Assembly: GCF_900176275.1 (NCBI RefSeq) | Contig: NZ_FWXD01000003.1 | Span: 1 to 64,000, forward strand | DNA: 64,000 nt | Direction: 5' to 3' | Origin: Andreprevotia lacus DSM 23236 | GTDB taxonomy: Bacteria; Pseudomonadota; Gammaproteobacteria; Burkholderiales; Chitinibacteraceae | Part shown: positions 7,688 to 16,159 of the stretch, one piece after another | Numbering within the stretch: the stretch's first letter is position 1 | Layout of the letters: each line of letters starts with the position of its first letter | Program-made: the position numbers and the translations under genes | The notes under the pieces: model-generated | Database searches by the model: none | What the model saw: only the letters and a program-made list of their open reading frames with translations | What the model was told of the DNA's origin: nothing

Positions 7688-8398
7688 TCAACGAACCACC
7701 GTGCTGGCATCCTGCCCGTACAGCAGCTTGCGTTCGTCGTCGCTGATGGTCTTGGGGCCGTTGGCTGCCGGATTGATCTGGGGCGCCAGCGCATAGGCAC
7801 GCTGCACCGCAGGCCGTGCGGCAATGCGCTCGAACCAGCGCTTGAGTGACGGAAAGTCGTCCAGGTTCTGCTGCTGGCGCACATGGCCGACGATCCACGG
7901 GTAGCTGGCGATGTCGGCAATCGAGTAATCACCGGCAATGTAATCGCGCCCGCTCAGTTGCTTGTCCAACACCGCGTACAGGCGCGCGGTCTCGTTCACG
8001 TAGCGTGTGATTGCGTAGGGGATTTTCTCTGGCGCAGCGTGGCCGAAGTGATTGTTCTGCCCCGCCATCGGCCCGAGGCCGGCCATCTGCCAGAACAGCC
8101 ACTGCAAGGCGTCGTTACGGCCGCGCAGGTCTTGCGGCAGCAGCTGGCCGGTCTTGTCGGCCAGATAGAGCAGGATGGCGCCGGACTCGAACAGGCTGAG
8201 CGGCGCGCCGCCATCAACCGGCGCATGGTCGACGATGGCCGGGATGCGGTTATTGGGCGCAATGCGCAGGAAATCGGCGGCAAACTGCTCGCCCTTGCCG
8301 ATGTTCACCGGCACGATGCGGTAAGGCAGGCCCAGCTCTTCCAGCGCGATGGTGATCTTGTGGCCGTTGGGGGTGGTCCAGTAGTAGAGGTCTATCAT
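7688..8398 (-). CDS. Glutathione S-transferase, YfcG/YghU-like (Nu class)
   Basis: A 236-residue cytoplasmic GST. N-terminal thioredoxin-like domain (MIDLYYWTTPNGHKITIALEE, then IPAIVDH and LFESGAILLYLA) and an all-helical C-terminal domain (LQWLFWQMAGLGPMAGQNNHF, YSIADIASYPW). These segments match E. coli YfcG closely, which has disulfide-bond reductase activity. It starts 20 bases after the ABC binding-protein gene, so the two are co-transcribed, presumably from the promoter at 9544. GSTs of this class often accompany sulfonate or sulfate-ester uptake genes; a role in sulfur release or redox protection is inference. Confidence 0.9.
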   Translation of the reverse strand: MIDLYYWTTPNGHKITIALEELGLPYRIVPVNIGKGEQFAADFLRIAPNNRIPAIVDHAPVDGGAPLSLFESGAILLYLADKTGQLLPQDLRGRNDALQWLFWQMAGLGPMAGQNNHFGHAAPEKIPYAITRYVNETARLYAVLDKQLSGRDYIAGDYSIADIASYPWIVGHVRQQQNLDDFPSLKRWFERIAARPAVQRAYALAPQINPAANGPKTISDDERKLLYGQDASTVVR

Positions 8399-8418
8399 GA
8401 TGCCGCCTTGTCGGGTGC

Positions 8419-9507
8419 TTATCCGTTGATTTGCGATTTGCCCGCCGCATCAAACTGCGGCCAGCGCTTTTCCAGCTTCAACGCCTTGAGCGCCGCATCC
8501 AGATAGCGGCGGTCTATCCAGCGGTCTACATCCACCGGCTGGCGTATCAGCTTGTATTTGTAGGCATCGGCGGCCGATTGCCGGCTGCGCGCCACGATGA
8601 AAGGGTCAAACAAGGGCGACAACCGCTGTGCAAACGGGATGTTGTTGTACTCCTCGCGGTACAGCGCCTCGGGAATGCTGCCGGCCGAGCCCCACAGCTT
8701 GAGCACCGCATCGCGGTTGCCATCGCTGCTGGCCCAGTCGGCTGCACGCACCAGCGCCGTCACCACGCGCTGCGTGGCAGCCGGGTATTGCTGCGCAAAG
8801 CGTTGGTTGACCAGCACGAAGCCCTGCGATGATGCATCGGGAAAATCGCGCGAGCTGTAAATGATGCGTGCCTTGCCTTCCTGCTGCAGCTTCACCCCCT
8901 CCAGCGTGGTGAACAGCGCATCGACATCACCGGACAGAAATGCCGCCTTGGCAGTGGCCGGTTCCATATTGACCACGCGGATGTCGCGTTCGTTCAGCCC
9001 CACGGTGGCCAGGATGCGTGCCGCTGCCAGCTGCGTGGCGGTACCCTTGTTGAATGCCACGCGCTTGCCGCGCAGGTCGGCTATGGTCTTGATGCCGCTA
9101 TCGGGCCGCACCGCAACGAACACATTGCCGCGCGAGCCGGTGACCAGCACCAAGCGCGTATCCAGCCCAACCGATCTGCCGACGATGGCCGGCAAATCAC
9201 CCAAGGTAGTGAAATCGAGCTGGTTGTTGGAAATTGCCTCGTTCACTGCCGGCCCCTGGCCCTTGAAGAAAATCCACTCGACCTTCACGCCATCCTTGGC
9301 AAACTCGTCTTCGACGTAATGGTGCACCTGCGCCACCGAAGTCCAGCCGGTGCTTACGCGTGGCGGGTTACCCACGCCGGCGGTCGAAACGCCGATGCGG
9401 ATCACCGCCGGTTGTGGTGTTGCCAGCGCGGGCAAGGCCAGCAGCAGCGCCAGCACGATGCCGGTGCCCGCAGCCCACGGGCGCAAACGATGAAACAGGG
9501 AACGCAT
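8419..9507 (-). CDS. Aliphatic sulfonate-type ABC transporter substrate-binding protein (SsuA-like)
   Basis: A 362-residue periplasmic binding protein with a signal peptide (about residues 1-30, ending ALATPQ) followed by IRIGVSTAGVG and the family segments VEWIFFKGQGPAVNEAISNNQLDFTTLGDLPAIVGRSVGLD and LRGKRVAFNKGTATQ. This is the NMT1/SsuA group that binds sulfonates, taurine or nitrate; the organosulfur context favours sulfonates or related compounds. No permease or ATPase is in the window, so it must work with a transporter encoded elsewhere. The ATG at 9507 fits because the -24/-12 promoter lies just 37 bases upstream; the longer frame to 9606 would start upstream of it. Confidence 0.85.
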   Translation of the reverse strand: MRSLFHRLRPWAAGTGIVLALLLALPALATPQPAVIRIGVSTAGVGNPPRVSTGWTSVAQVHHYVEDEFAKDGVKVEWIFFKGQGPAVNEAISNNQLDFTTLGDLPAIVGRSVGLDTRLVLVTGSRGNVFVAVRPDSGIKTIADLRGKRVAFNKGTATQLAAARILATVGLNERDIRVVNMEPATAKAAFLSGDVDALFTTLEGVKLQQEGKARIIYSSRDFPDASSQGFVLVNQRFAQQYPAATQRVVTALVRAADWASSDGNRDAVLKLWGSAGSIPEALYREEYNNIPFAQRLSPLFDPFIVARSRQSAADAYKYKLIRQPVDVDRWIDRRYLDAALKALKLEKRWPQFDAAGKSQING

Positions 9508-9543
9508 GACAAGCTCTCTTGGTCTGAAGAATGAACTCATCAG

Positions 9544-9559
9544 AGCAAGAGCCATGCCA
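9544..9559 (-). promoter_or_regulatory. Candidate sigma-54 (-24/-12) promoter of the binding-protein/GST operon
   Basis: Minus strand TGGCATG-N4-TTGCT with 10 bases between GG and GC. The predicted transcript start leaves a leader of about 25 bases. A near-perfect 9-base inverted repeat (TGCGACAGC/GCTGTTGCA) at 9620-9639 lies about 85 bases further upstream, where an activator would bind. Confidence 0.75.
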
Positions 9560-9716
9560 TTACCCGGAGCAAGGCCGGATGCGGGGTGCGGATCAATCTT
9601 GTTCAAATCGGTGCAGCGCTGCGACAGCAGGCTGTTGCATACTGCGCAGCGTAGGCTGCTTGCTCGCGGCCTGCGTTAATCAATTACGACGACTGCGACG
9701 CACGGAGATATTCGCC

Positions 9717-10256
9717 ATGAAACATCAGATTGCCATCGCCCTGTTGTCGGCAGTGTGCATGCTGCCCGCCCATGCGGCGCTCAAGCCGGGTGATGCCGCC
9801 CCCGTCTTCAGCACGCAAGCCTCGCTGGGCGGCAAGGTCTATGGCTATGCACTGGCTGATGAGCTGAAGAAAGGCCCGGTCGTGCTGTATTTCTACCCGG
9901 CTGCGTTTACCAGCGGCTGCACGGTGGAAGCGCATCTGTTTGCCGAGGCGGTCGAGCAATACAAGGCGCTGGGTGCCACGGTGATCGGCGTATCGCACGA
10001 TGACATCGACACGCTCAAGCGTTTTTCGGTCAGCGAATGCCGGGGCAAGTTTCCGGTCGCAGCCGATACCGACGGCAGCATCATCAAGCAATACGACGCC
10101 GGCCTGCCGGTGGGCAAGATGGCCAGCCGCATTTCTTATGTGATCGCGCCTGATGGCAAGGTGATTTACGAATACAGCAGCCTGTCGCCGGACAAGCACG
10201 TGAGCAACACGCTGCAGGCACTGCGCGACTGGCGCACCGCACACCCGGCCAGGTAA
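9717..10256 (+). CDS. Exported peroxiredoxin (AhpC/TSA family)
   Basis: A 179-residue protein with a signal peptide (residues 1-20, ending AHAA) and a peroxiredoxin domain. The peroxidatic cysteine is Cys68 in AAFTSGCTVEAHLF, with a possible resolving Cys108 in SECRGKF. It likely reduces peroxides in the periplasm. The ribosome site CGGAGA precedes the ATG. It is divergent from the sulfonate binding-protein gene and has no evident operon partner. Confidence 0.85.
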   Translation: MKHQIAIALLSAVCMLPAHAALKPGDAAPVFSTQASLGGKVYGYALADELKKGPVVLYFYPAAFTSGCTVEAHLFAEAVEQYKALGATVIGVSHDDIDTLKRFSVSECRGKFPVAADTDGSIIKQYDAGLPVGKMASRISYVIAPDGKVIYEYSSLSPDKHVSNTLQALRDWRTAHPAR

Positions 10257-10271
10257 GCGGGCCTGCCCGGC

Positions 10272-10883
10272 TCAGTCTGCCTGCGGCGGAGCCAGAAAGC
10301 TGCTGCGCGCCTCATCCAGCGTGCGCAGCCCGCTGGCTTGCCCGTATTCAACCAGCTGGGCGTTGTCGAGCACATAGGCAAAGAAACCCTCGGCATCCAG
10401 CGGCTGGTGCAGCGCATGCACCACGCGGCCGACAAAGGCATGCGCCACCAGCAGCACCGTCTGCCCGGCGTATTGCTGTTGCAGGCGCAGCAAGCCCTCT
10501 CCCACGCGGGCAAACACCGCCTCGATCGATTCACCGCCCTGCGGCGCCAGCGCCCATTGCCGCGCCACCTTGCGCGCCCATTCGTCCGGGTAGCGCGCGG
10601 TGATTTCTTCCAGATTCAACCCCTCGAACACGCCCACGCAGCGCTCGACAAAGGCATCATCGTGCGCCACCGGCAGCGCCAGCCGCTCGGCCACTGCTGC
10701 GGCTGTTTGCGCAGCGCGCTGCAACGGCGATGCCACGATGACATCGATGCCGTCCGGCACACGCCCCGCCAGCGCACGCGCCTGCGTCTGCCCGTGCGCA
10801 TTGAGCGGCAGATCAGTGCTGCCCAGAAAACGCCGCTGGGCGTTCCAGTCGGTTTCGCCATGGCGGGCAAACAACAAGCGCAT
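10272..10883 (-). CDS. Histidine phosphatase family protein (phosphoglycerate mutase-like)
   Basis: A 203-residue protein with the RHGE motif at 7-10 (phospho-acceptor His8), the second catalytic region VASPLQRAAQTA and the late GQTVLLVAHAFVGRVV containing the second catalytic His. Typical of GpmB/CobC-type phosphatases; the substrate cannot be deduced. The ATG at 10883 has a strong GGAGGAG site. Convergent with the peroxiredoxin gene, 15 bases apart. Confidence 0.85.
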   Translation of the reverse strand: MRLLFARHGETDWNAQRRFLGSTDLPLNAHGQTQARALAGRVPDGIDVIVASPLQRAAQTAAAVAERLALPVAHDDAFVERCVGVFEGLNLEEITARYPDEWARKVARQWALAPQGGESIEAVFARVGEGLLRLQQQYAGQTVLLVAHAFVGRVVHALHQPLDAEGFFAYVLDNAQLVEYGQASGLRTLDEARSSFLAPPQAD

Positions 10884-11002
10884 GCGCACTCCTCCAGAAT
10901 GAAAAAGCGGGCGCAATGGCGTTACGCCCTGCGCCCAGCATACGCCAGCCGGTGCCTGCATGGGCAGGCACCGGCCTCTGCGCCTGAAACCACTCAAAGC
11001 AC

Positions 11003-11122
11003 CCACGAGTGCAGCGAGGCCCCCTCGCGGCGGCTAGGGCGGGGGGTTTGGAATCAAAACGGAGAAGCAGACGTGCCGCCTTCATCCCCGGTGGGAACCC
11101 GGCTTTGCCGGGTTCTTGATGC
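11003..11122 (-). repeat. Dispersed intergenic repeat, copy A
   Basis: About 120 bp. On the minus strand it begins GCATCAAGAACCCGGC, forms a hairpin with GCCGGGTT, and ends with a GC-rich part that includes CCCGCCCT, GCGAGGG and GCCTCGCTG. The same arrangement recurs at 28189-28312 and 41246-41362 on the plus strand. Confidence 0.75.
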
Positions 11123-11149
11123 CGGTTTGCCTGCCACTCACGGTCGTGT

Positions 11150-12511
11150 TTACGCCTGCTTCGCGTCGCGGTAGGCGGTGTAGCGGTTTTCCGGAATCGG
11201 CAGGCCCAGATTGCCGCGCAAGGTCGATGCCTCGTACTCGGTGCGGAACAAGCCGCGCTTTTGCAGGATGGGCACCACCAGGTCGGCAAACTCGACCAGA
11301 CCGGCCGGATAGGTCGGTGCCAGCAGATTGAAGCCGTCGGCCGCGCCGTTGACGAACCATTCTTCCAGTTGGTCGGCAATGCTGTCCGGCGTGCCGTGGA
11401 TGACGCGATGGCCACGCGCACCGGCCACCCACTCGTACAGCTGGCGTATGGTCAGATTCTCGCGCTTGGCCAGCTCCAGCAACAACTGGCGGCGGCTCTT
11501 GTTGTTGTTGGTGTCCGGCAGGTCTTGCGGCACCGGGCCGTCCAGATCGTAGTCGCGCAATACCGGGAAGCCACCCAGACTGGCCAGCAGCGACAGGCCG
11601 ATCTGCGGGTGGATCAGCGCGCGCAGCTGTTCTTTCTTGTCCAGCGCCTCTTGCTCGGTGCGGCCGATCACCGGGTACACACCCGGCAGCACCTTGATGT
11701 GATCCGGGTTGCGGCCGTATTGCTCGGCGCGCGTCTTGATGTCGCTGTAGAACGCCTGGGCATCGTCCAGCGTCTGCCACGCGGCAAAAATCGCCTCGGC
11801 AGTGCGCGCCGCCAGCACACGGCCCGGCTCGGACGCACCGGCCTGCACCAGCACCGGTTGCCCCTGCGGCGAGCGTGCCACGTTCAGCGGCCCCTTCACC
11901 TTGAAGAATTCGCCCACGTGGTTCAGATCGTGCAGCTTGTCCGGGTCGCTGAATACGCCGTTTTCCTTGTCGTACAGCAGCGCATCGTCTTCCCAGCTAT
12001 CCCACAGCCCCTTCACGACCTCGACAAACTCGGTGGCACGGCGATAACGCTCGCCATGCTCCGGGTGCTCCTCCAGGCCGAAATTCAGCGCGGCCTGCGC
12101 ATTGCCCGAGGTCACCACATTCCACGCCGCGCGGCCGCCGCTGATCTGATCGAGCGAGGCAAACTTGCGGGCGATATGCCACGGCTCGTTGTACGTCGTG
12201 GAGGCGGTGGCGACGAAACCGATGTTCTTCGTGACCGACGACAGCGCCGAATACAGCGTGATCGGCTCGAAGCCGGCGCCCTGCGCACGGCGGCTGCGGG
12301 TTTCATGGTCACCGGTGCCACCCCAGAAACCATCGCTGTCGGCGGTGAAGATGGTGTCGAACTTGGCCTTTTCGGCCAGCTGGGCCAGCTTCTTGAAATG
12401 TTCGAAATCGGTAGCACCGGCCGGGTTGGTATCCGGGTGACGCCATGAGGCCTCGTGGTGGCCGGACGGGGACAGGAAAACGCCCAGTTTGATTTGACGC
12501 TTGTTGCTCAT
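11150..12511 (-). CDS. NtaA/SnaA/DszA-family flavin-dependent monooxygenase
   Basis: A 453-residue LLM-class, FMNH2-dependent monooxygenase. Family hallmarks: IKLGVFLSPSGHHEASWRHP at the N-terminus, FDTIFTADSDGFWGG, GFVATASTTYNEPWHIARKFASLDQISGGRAAWNVVTS and QAGASEPGRVLAARTAEAIFA. Members oxidise sulfur- or nitrogen-containing compounds such as dibenzothiophene sulfone, alkyl sulfones and nitrilotriacetate using reduced FMN from a partner reductase. With its sulfur neighbours and the same promoter type, a desulfonation or sulfone-oxidation role is likely. No reductase is nearby. Start at 12511 has GAAGGAC upstream. Confidence 0.88.
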   Translation of the reverse strand: MSNKRQIKLGVFLSPSGHHEASWRHPDTNPAGATDFEHFKKLAQLAEKAKFDTIFTADSDGFWGGTGDHETRSRRAQGAGFEPITLYSALSSVTKNIGFVATASTTYNEPWHIARKFASLDQISGGRAAWNVVTSGNAQAALNFGLEEHPEHGERYRRATEFVEVVKGLWDSWEDDALLYDKENGVFSDPDKLHDLNHVGEFFKVKGPLNVARSPQGQPVLVQAGASEPGRVLAARTAEAIFAAWQTLDDAQAFYSDIKTRAEQYGRNPDHIKVLPGVYPVIGRTEQEALDKKEQLRALIHPQIGLSLLASLGGFPVLRDYDLDGPVPQDLPDTNNNKSRRQLLLELAKRENLTIRQLYEWVAGARGHRVIHGTPDSIADQLEEWFVNGAADGFNLLAPTYPAGLVEFADLVVPILQKRGLFRTEYEASTLRGNLGLPIPENRYTAYRDAKQA

Positions 12512-12850
12512 GATCGAGTCCTTCTGAAAGGGAGGGGCAGCACCGGCGCACGCCGGTCAGGCAGGCCAATGCGGCCCGCTATGCGCTCTTCTTCAGCAAG
12601 CGGCGTTCCAGCAGCGCGCCAAATGCAGCCGGGCCAGTCTGCACGCGGCTTGCAGCACAGTGCGCGCCCCTGATCGCCAGCGTGCCGGATTGCACAGATT
12701 GTCTCGACTGCCACAGCCAACCCAGCAGGCTGCTGAAAAATCATCAGCACATTGATCTGCGATGGAGCGCCACGCCAAACTCGTCTAAGCTTGCGCATCA
12801 CTTCATCAGGGTGGCAAGCACGCCGCCAGCCCGCAGACAGGAGCCTCGCC
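12512..12850. other. Intergenic region with divergent control elements
   Basis: Contains the sigma-54-type promoter of the monooxygenase gene (12595-12610) and an inverted repeat CAGCAG-g-CTGCTG at 12723-12735 in enhancer position, the latter matching the one upstream of the binding-protein gene. The right end carries the ribosome site of the DUF3224 gene. No gene seen. Confidence 0.55.
12595..12610 (-). promoter_or_regulatory. Candidate sigma-54 (-24/-12) promoter of the monooxygenase gene
   Basis: Minus strand TGGAACG-N4-TTGCT; GG and GC are 10 bases apart. The -12 end lies 84 bases from the ATG, the same distance as for the porin-like gene. Confidence 0.6.
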
Positions 12851-13255
12851 ATGCCCCGCATTACCGGTCAGTTCGACGTCACGCTTGTTGCCCAGCCGCA
12901 CGAAGAACAGGTAGGCGATCCGGCCATTGGCCGCCGCAGCATCGACAAACACTTCCACGGCGAGCTGGATGCCCACAGCCTGGGCCAGATGCTGGCTGCC
13001 GGCGGCAGCGTGCCCGGCTCGGCCGGTTATGTCGCCATCGAGAAAGTGACCGGTACCCTGGCCGGCCGGCAAGGCAGCTTCGTGCTGCAGCACAACGGCA
13101 CCATGAACCGTGGCCAGCCCACGCTGACGATCCACGTGGTGCCCGACAGCGGCAGCGACGCACTGACCGGACTCACCGGTAACATGGCCATCCGCATTGA
13201 GGATGGCCAGCACTTCTACGATTTCGATTACGCCCTGCCCGATTCGGCGCAGTAA
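12851..13255 (+). CDS. DUF3224 domain protein
   Basis: A 134-residue soluble protein resembling the DUF3224 beta-barrel family: ITGQFDVTLVAQPHEE, IDKHFHGELDA, GSAGYVAIEKVTGTLAGRQGSFVLQHNGTM, then GTGELTG-like LTGLTGNMAIRIEDGQHFYDFDY. Function in the family is unknown. ACAGGAG precedes the ATG. It is followed 28 bases later by another small gene, so they probably share a transcript. Confidence 0.8.
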   Translation: MPRITGQFDVTLVAQPHEEQVGDPAIGRRSIDKHFHGELDAHSLGQMLAAGGSVPGSAGYVAIEKVTGTLAGRQGSFVLQHNGTMNRGQPTLTIHVVPDSGSDALTGLTGNMAIRIEDGQHFYDFDYALPDSAQ

Positions 13256-13283
13256 ACCACCCAGCCCAGGAGCCAGCACCGCC

Positions 13284-13832
13284 ATGTCCCAGATCACCCT
13301 GCACAACCAGACGGCGTATATCGCCCAGTACATTATCAATAAAGGCCAGCAGATCATTGCCCGCTTGCCCGGCCTCGCCCCGCAAGCCACCTTGAGCGTG
13401 CCGGTTGAGCATATCTATGAGGTGGTTGCCACCACCATCGTGGACGGCAACACCTATACCAGCGCGCCGGCCACCATCAGCGGCGCCACCAGTTTCCTGG
13501 CCCAGATCAAGCAGAACGCGCAGCAGGGCACTTACGACTTCGAAATGGTGGTAGGGCCATCCAGCAAGGGCGACGAGCTGCAGTTCCAGAAAACCACGCT
13601 GGCCCCGGTCACCTTTACCATCAGCGAGAATGGCCGGGCACTGCAATCCATCGTTGTCACCGATTCTTTCATGGTCCAGACGCTGCAAATCAGCGATACC
13701 TACAGCATTTATGCCGTCATCAACGGCGTCACCACCGATACGGTGACCACAAACAATCCGAATGCAACCGTCAGTGCCGTTACGGACACGACGGACCTGG
13801 CGCCCGGCTATTTCACGCTGGTGGTGAGCTGA
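13284..13832 (+). CDS. Hypothetical protein, beta-rich, no recognised family
   Basis: A 182-residue protein without signal peptide or membrane segment. Sequence is rich in Thr, Val, Ile and Asn with alternating hydrophobic residues (SQITLHNQTAYIAQYIINKGQQ, TYTSAPATISGATSFLAQI), suggesting a beta-sandwich. CAGGAGC lies upstream. Its stop is followed directly by the remains of a hydrolase gene, suggesting an insertion or deletion boundary there. Confidence 0.6.
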   Translation: MSQITLHNQTAYIAQYIINKGQQIIARLPGLAPQATLSVPVEHIYEVVATTIVDGNTYTSAPATISGATSFLAQIKQNAQQGTYDFEMVVGPSSKGDELQFQKTTLAPVTFTISENGRALQSIVVTDSFMVQTLQISDTYSIYAVINGVTTDTVTTNNPNATVSAVTDTTDLAPGYFTLVVS

Positions 13833-14614
13833 TCGCAGCACGGTTCAGTCTTCGCTCGATGGGCCGGCGCTGCGCGCGATCGGCCCCGCGCCTGCCGATC
13901 TGGGCGCACAAAGCGTGCAAATCGGCAACGTATCCGGTTGGCTGGTGCCGGCTGGCAATACGCGCTGCGCCTTGCTGCTGCACGGTGTGCGCGCCGACCG
14001 TACTGCAATGACCGAGCGCGCGCTGGTTCAGATCGCTGGGCTATACCGCGCTGCTGATCGACTTTCAGGCACACGGTGAAAGCCCGGGCGAACACATCAC
14101 CTTCGACGCACTTGAAAGTGCCAATGCCCACGCCGCGCTCGACTATCTGCGCCAGCAGCATTGCCGGCAGGTGATCGCCGTGGGTCAATCCATGGGCGGC
14201 GCAGCCAGCGTGCTTGGGCCGGCGCCGCTGGCGGTCGATGCGCAGGTGCTGGAGTCGGTTTACCCCAGCATCGAGGATGCGGTGGCAGACCGGCTGCAAA
14301 TGCGGCTAGGGCTGCCGGGGCGCTGGCTGGCACCGCTGCTGTACTGGCAACTGCCGCTGCGGCTGGGTGTATCGCCATCCGCGCTGCGCCCCATCGAGGC
14401 CATTGCCCGCGTGCGCTGTCCGCTGCTGGTGATGGCAGGCAGCACCGACCAGCACACCACCATGGCCGAAGCGCAGCGCCCGTACGCTGCCGCGCCACAG
14501 CCCAAATCGCTGTGGGTGGTCGAGGGGGCCGCGCATCAGGATTTGTATCACTATGCGCCGGATGACTACCGCGCACCTGTCCTTGCGCTGCTCGCCTCAC
14601 TGCCACCGCCCTGA
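13828..14614 (+). pseudogene. Alpha/beta hydrolase remnant: 5'-truncated and frameshifted
   Basis: The first reading frame (from about 13828) encodes GPAPADLGAQSVQIGNVSGWLVPAG and CALLLHGVRADRTAM, then runs out of frame in an alternating CG tract near 14017-14024. The second frame continues without a break as WFRSLGYTALLIDFQAHGES, then VGQSMGGAAS (nucleophile elbow, Ser) and ends with the acid and His regions (AGSTDQHT, EGAAHQDLYHY). A 2-base loss or 1-base gain restores one protein. There is no start codon after the in-frame stop at 13825, and the N-terminal membrane anchor usual in such proteins is missing. Both defects suggest a true pseudogene, although the frameshift alone could be a sequencing error. 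Confidence 0.75.
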
Positions 14615-14690
14615 GCAGATCAAGATGCCGGCTCGCGCAGCGCCGACGCAGCACCGATAATCAAGGCAGTCCCATACCGCAGGAGCCACC

Positions 14691-15122
14691 ATGTTTGCCG
14701 CCTCGCCAGACGATTTGTTGCATATCACCCATCTGTTTGCGGCCGTGGTGCTGGGCGGGTTGATCGGGCTGGAACGGCAATGGCGCCATCACCCGGCCGG
14801 CCTGCATACCAATGCGCTGGTCGCACTGGGTGCCGCAGCCTATGTGCTGGCCGCCACCCTGGGCAGCGACCCCACCGGCCCTGCCCGCGTAGCCGGTCAG
14901 GTGGTGACGGGGGTTGGCTTCCTGTGTGCCGGGCTGATCTGGCACGAGGGAGGCAGCGTGCGCGGCATCAATACCGCCGCCACCGTGTGGTGCTCGTGTA
15001 CCGTCGGCGTGCTGGCCGGGCTGGGTCAGCTCAAGTGGGCCATCATCGTCGGCTGCATGGTGGTGCTGGCCAACGTCATCCTGCATCTGATCGATCACCG
15101 GATGAATGGCGATGCGGGTTAA
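14691..15122 (+). CDS. MgtC/SapB family membrane protein
   Basis: A 143-residue inner-membrane protein with about four hydrophobic helices. The family signature GGLIGLERQW is at about 22-31, followed by GVGFLCAGLIWHEGGSVRGINTAATVWCSCTVGVLAGLG. It lacks the C-terminal soluble domain of Salmonella MgtC, as do most homologues. Roles proposed for the family include adaptation to low Mg2+ and modulation of ATP synthase. AGGAG precedes the ATG. Confidence 0.85.
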   Translation: MFAASPDDLLHITHLFAAVVLGGLIGLERQWRHHPAGLHTNALVALGAAAYVLAATLGSDPTGPARVAGQVVTGVGFLCAGLIWHEGGSVRGINTAATVWCSCTVGVLAGLGQLKWAIIVGCMVVLANVILHLIDHRMNGDAG

Positions 15123-15158
15123 AGGCTGCCGACGCAGCACGCGGGGTGCTGGGCTGCC

Positions 15159-16139
15159 TCAGCTTCGGTTCAGCAACCGCCGCAGGGCCGGGTCCAGCTG
15201 GCCCAGAAAGGCATCGACCTGCTGCGTATAGTCACCACTGCCGCCCAGGTCCTGATTGATTTCCTTGTGCGATTTGTCCTGCGGCAACACGCTGGCGCTG
15301 ATACCCAGCAGCTTGGCCTTGGCCGCGTATTCACGCGCGCTGGGGCAGGATTCGGCGCGGCGGCTGGAACACACGCCCAGCCACGGCTGCGCGCCCTTGG
15401 CCAGCTGTTGCAGCGGCGATGCCGACTGCCAGAATGCCTGATCGCTGCCGAAGGCGGCATCGTACAGATGCAGATGGCGATGCTGCATCAGGGTCGGCAC
15501 GTCGATGGCGGCGCTGTCGAGCGAGACGGTGCCCAGCCACGGTCTGGCGCCGGCCTGCAGCGCCTTGGCCGGGGCCGAATTCAGCAGCGAGACCAGATGC
15601 GCGCCGGCCGAGTGCCCCATCAACACAAAGCGGGCCGGGTCCGCGTCCCAACTCGCCGCCTTGCCTTGCGCAAAGGCCAGCGCGGCAGCCACATCCTGCG
15701 CCTGCACCAGCGGGTCGGCCGCCGGCAGCATGCGGTAGTTGATCGAGACAAAAACAAAGCCCTTGGGCACCCAGTGCGCCACCTTGTTGTCGACCACCTG
15801 CGCCGCGCCCTTGTCGCCCAGCCGCCAGGCACCGCCATGCACCATGAAGATCACCGGGGCATTGGCCGCCTGCTGCGGCAGATACACATCCATGCGCTGG
15901 CGCGCGTCGCTGCCATAGGCCACATCACGCAACACACGCACACCGGCCGGCAGGCTGGCACTGTCGGCGCCATCGTCGCTCTCCAGCTCGTTCTGCTGCG
16001 CCGCCACACGCCGCTCGCGCAGCCTGTCGAGCACCGTGCCTGCGTGGGCGGCCTGCATCAGCAGCAGCCCAAGCAACAGACTCGACACGGCCATGGCAGC
16101 CGGCTTGCGCGCCAGTGCGGGGGATTTCGGCTTGTGCAT
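15159..16139 (-). CDS. Exported alpha/beta hydrolase (carboxylesterase/lipase-like)
   Basis: A 326-residue protein with an N-terminal export signal (basic start, hydrophobic residues 15-32, ending AAHAG). Domain features: VIFMVHGGAWRLGDK with the HGG oxyanion motif, VFVSINYRMLP, and LMGHSAGAHL with the nucleophile Ser in GHSAG. The late His is in SHKEIN. This pattern matches BD-FAE/Est type esterases acting on acyl or feruloyl esters in the periplasm. CAGGAG precedes the ATG. Convergent with the MgtC-like gene. Confidence 0.85.
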   Translation of the reverse strand: MHKPKSPALARKPAAMAVSSLLLGLLLMQAAHAGTVLDRLRERRVAAQQNELESDDGADSASLPAGVRVLRDVAYGSDARQRMDVYLPQQAANAPVIFMVHGGAWRLGDKGAAQVVDNKVAHWVPKGFVFVSINYRMLPAADPLVQAQDVAAALAFAQGKAASWDADPARFVLMGHSAGAHLVSLLNSAPAKALQAGARPWLGTVSLDSAAIDVPTLMQHRHLHLYDAAFGSDQAFWQSASPLQQLAKGAQPWLGVCSSRRAESCPSAREYAAKAKLLGISASVLPQDKSHKEINQDLGGSGDYTQQVDAFLGQLDPALRRLLNRS

Positions 16140-16159
16140 CGTGCAACTCCTGTTCAGAT

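Noticed and set aside
12812-12827. A -24/-12-like site (TGGCAAG-N4-CCGCC) before the DUF3224 gene
   Set aside because: GG and GC are correctly spaced, but the -12 part is poor and it would leave a leader of about a dozen bases that overlaps the ribosome site.
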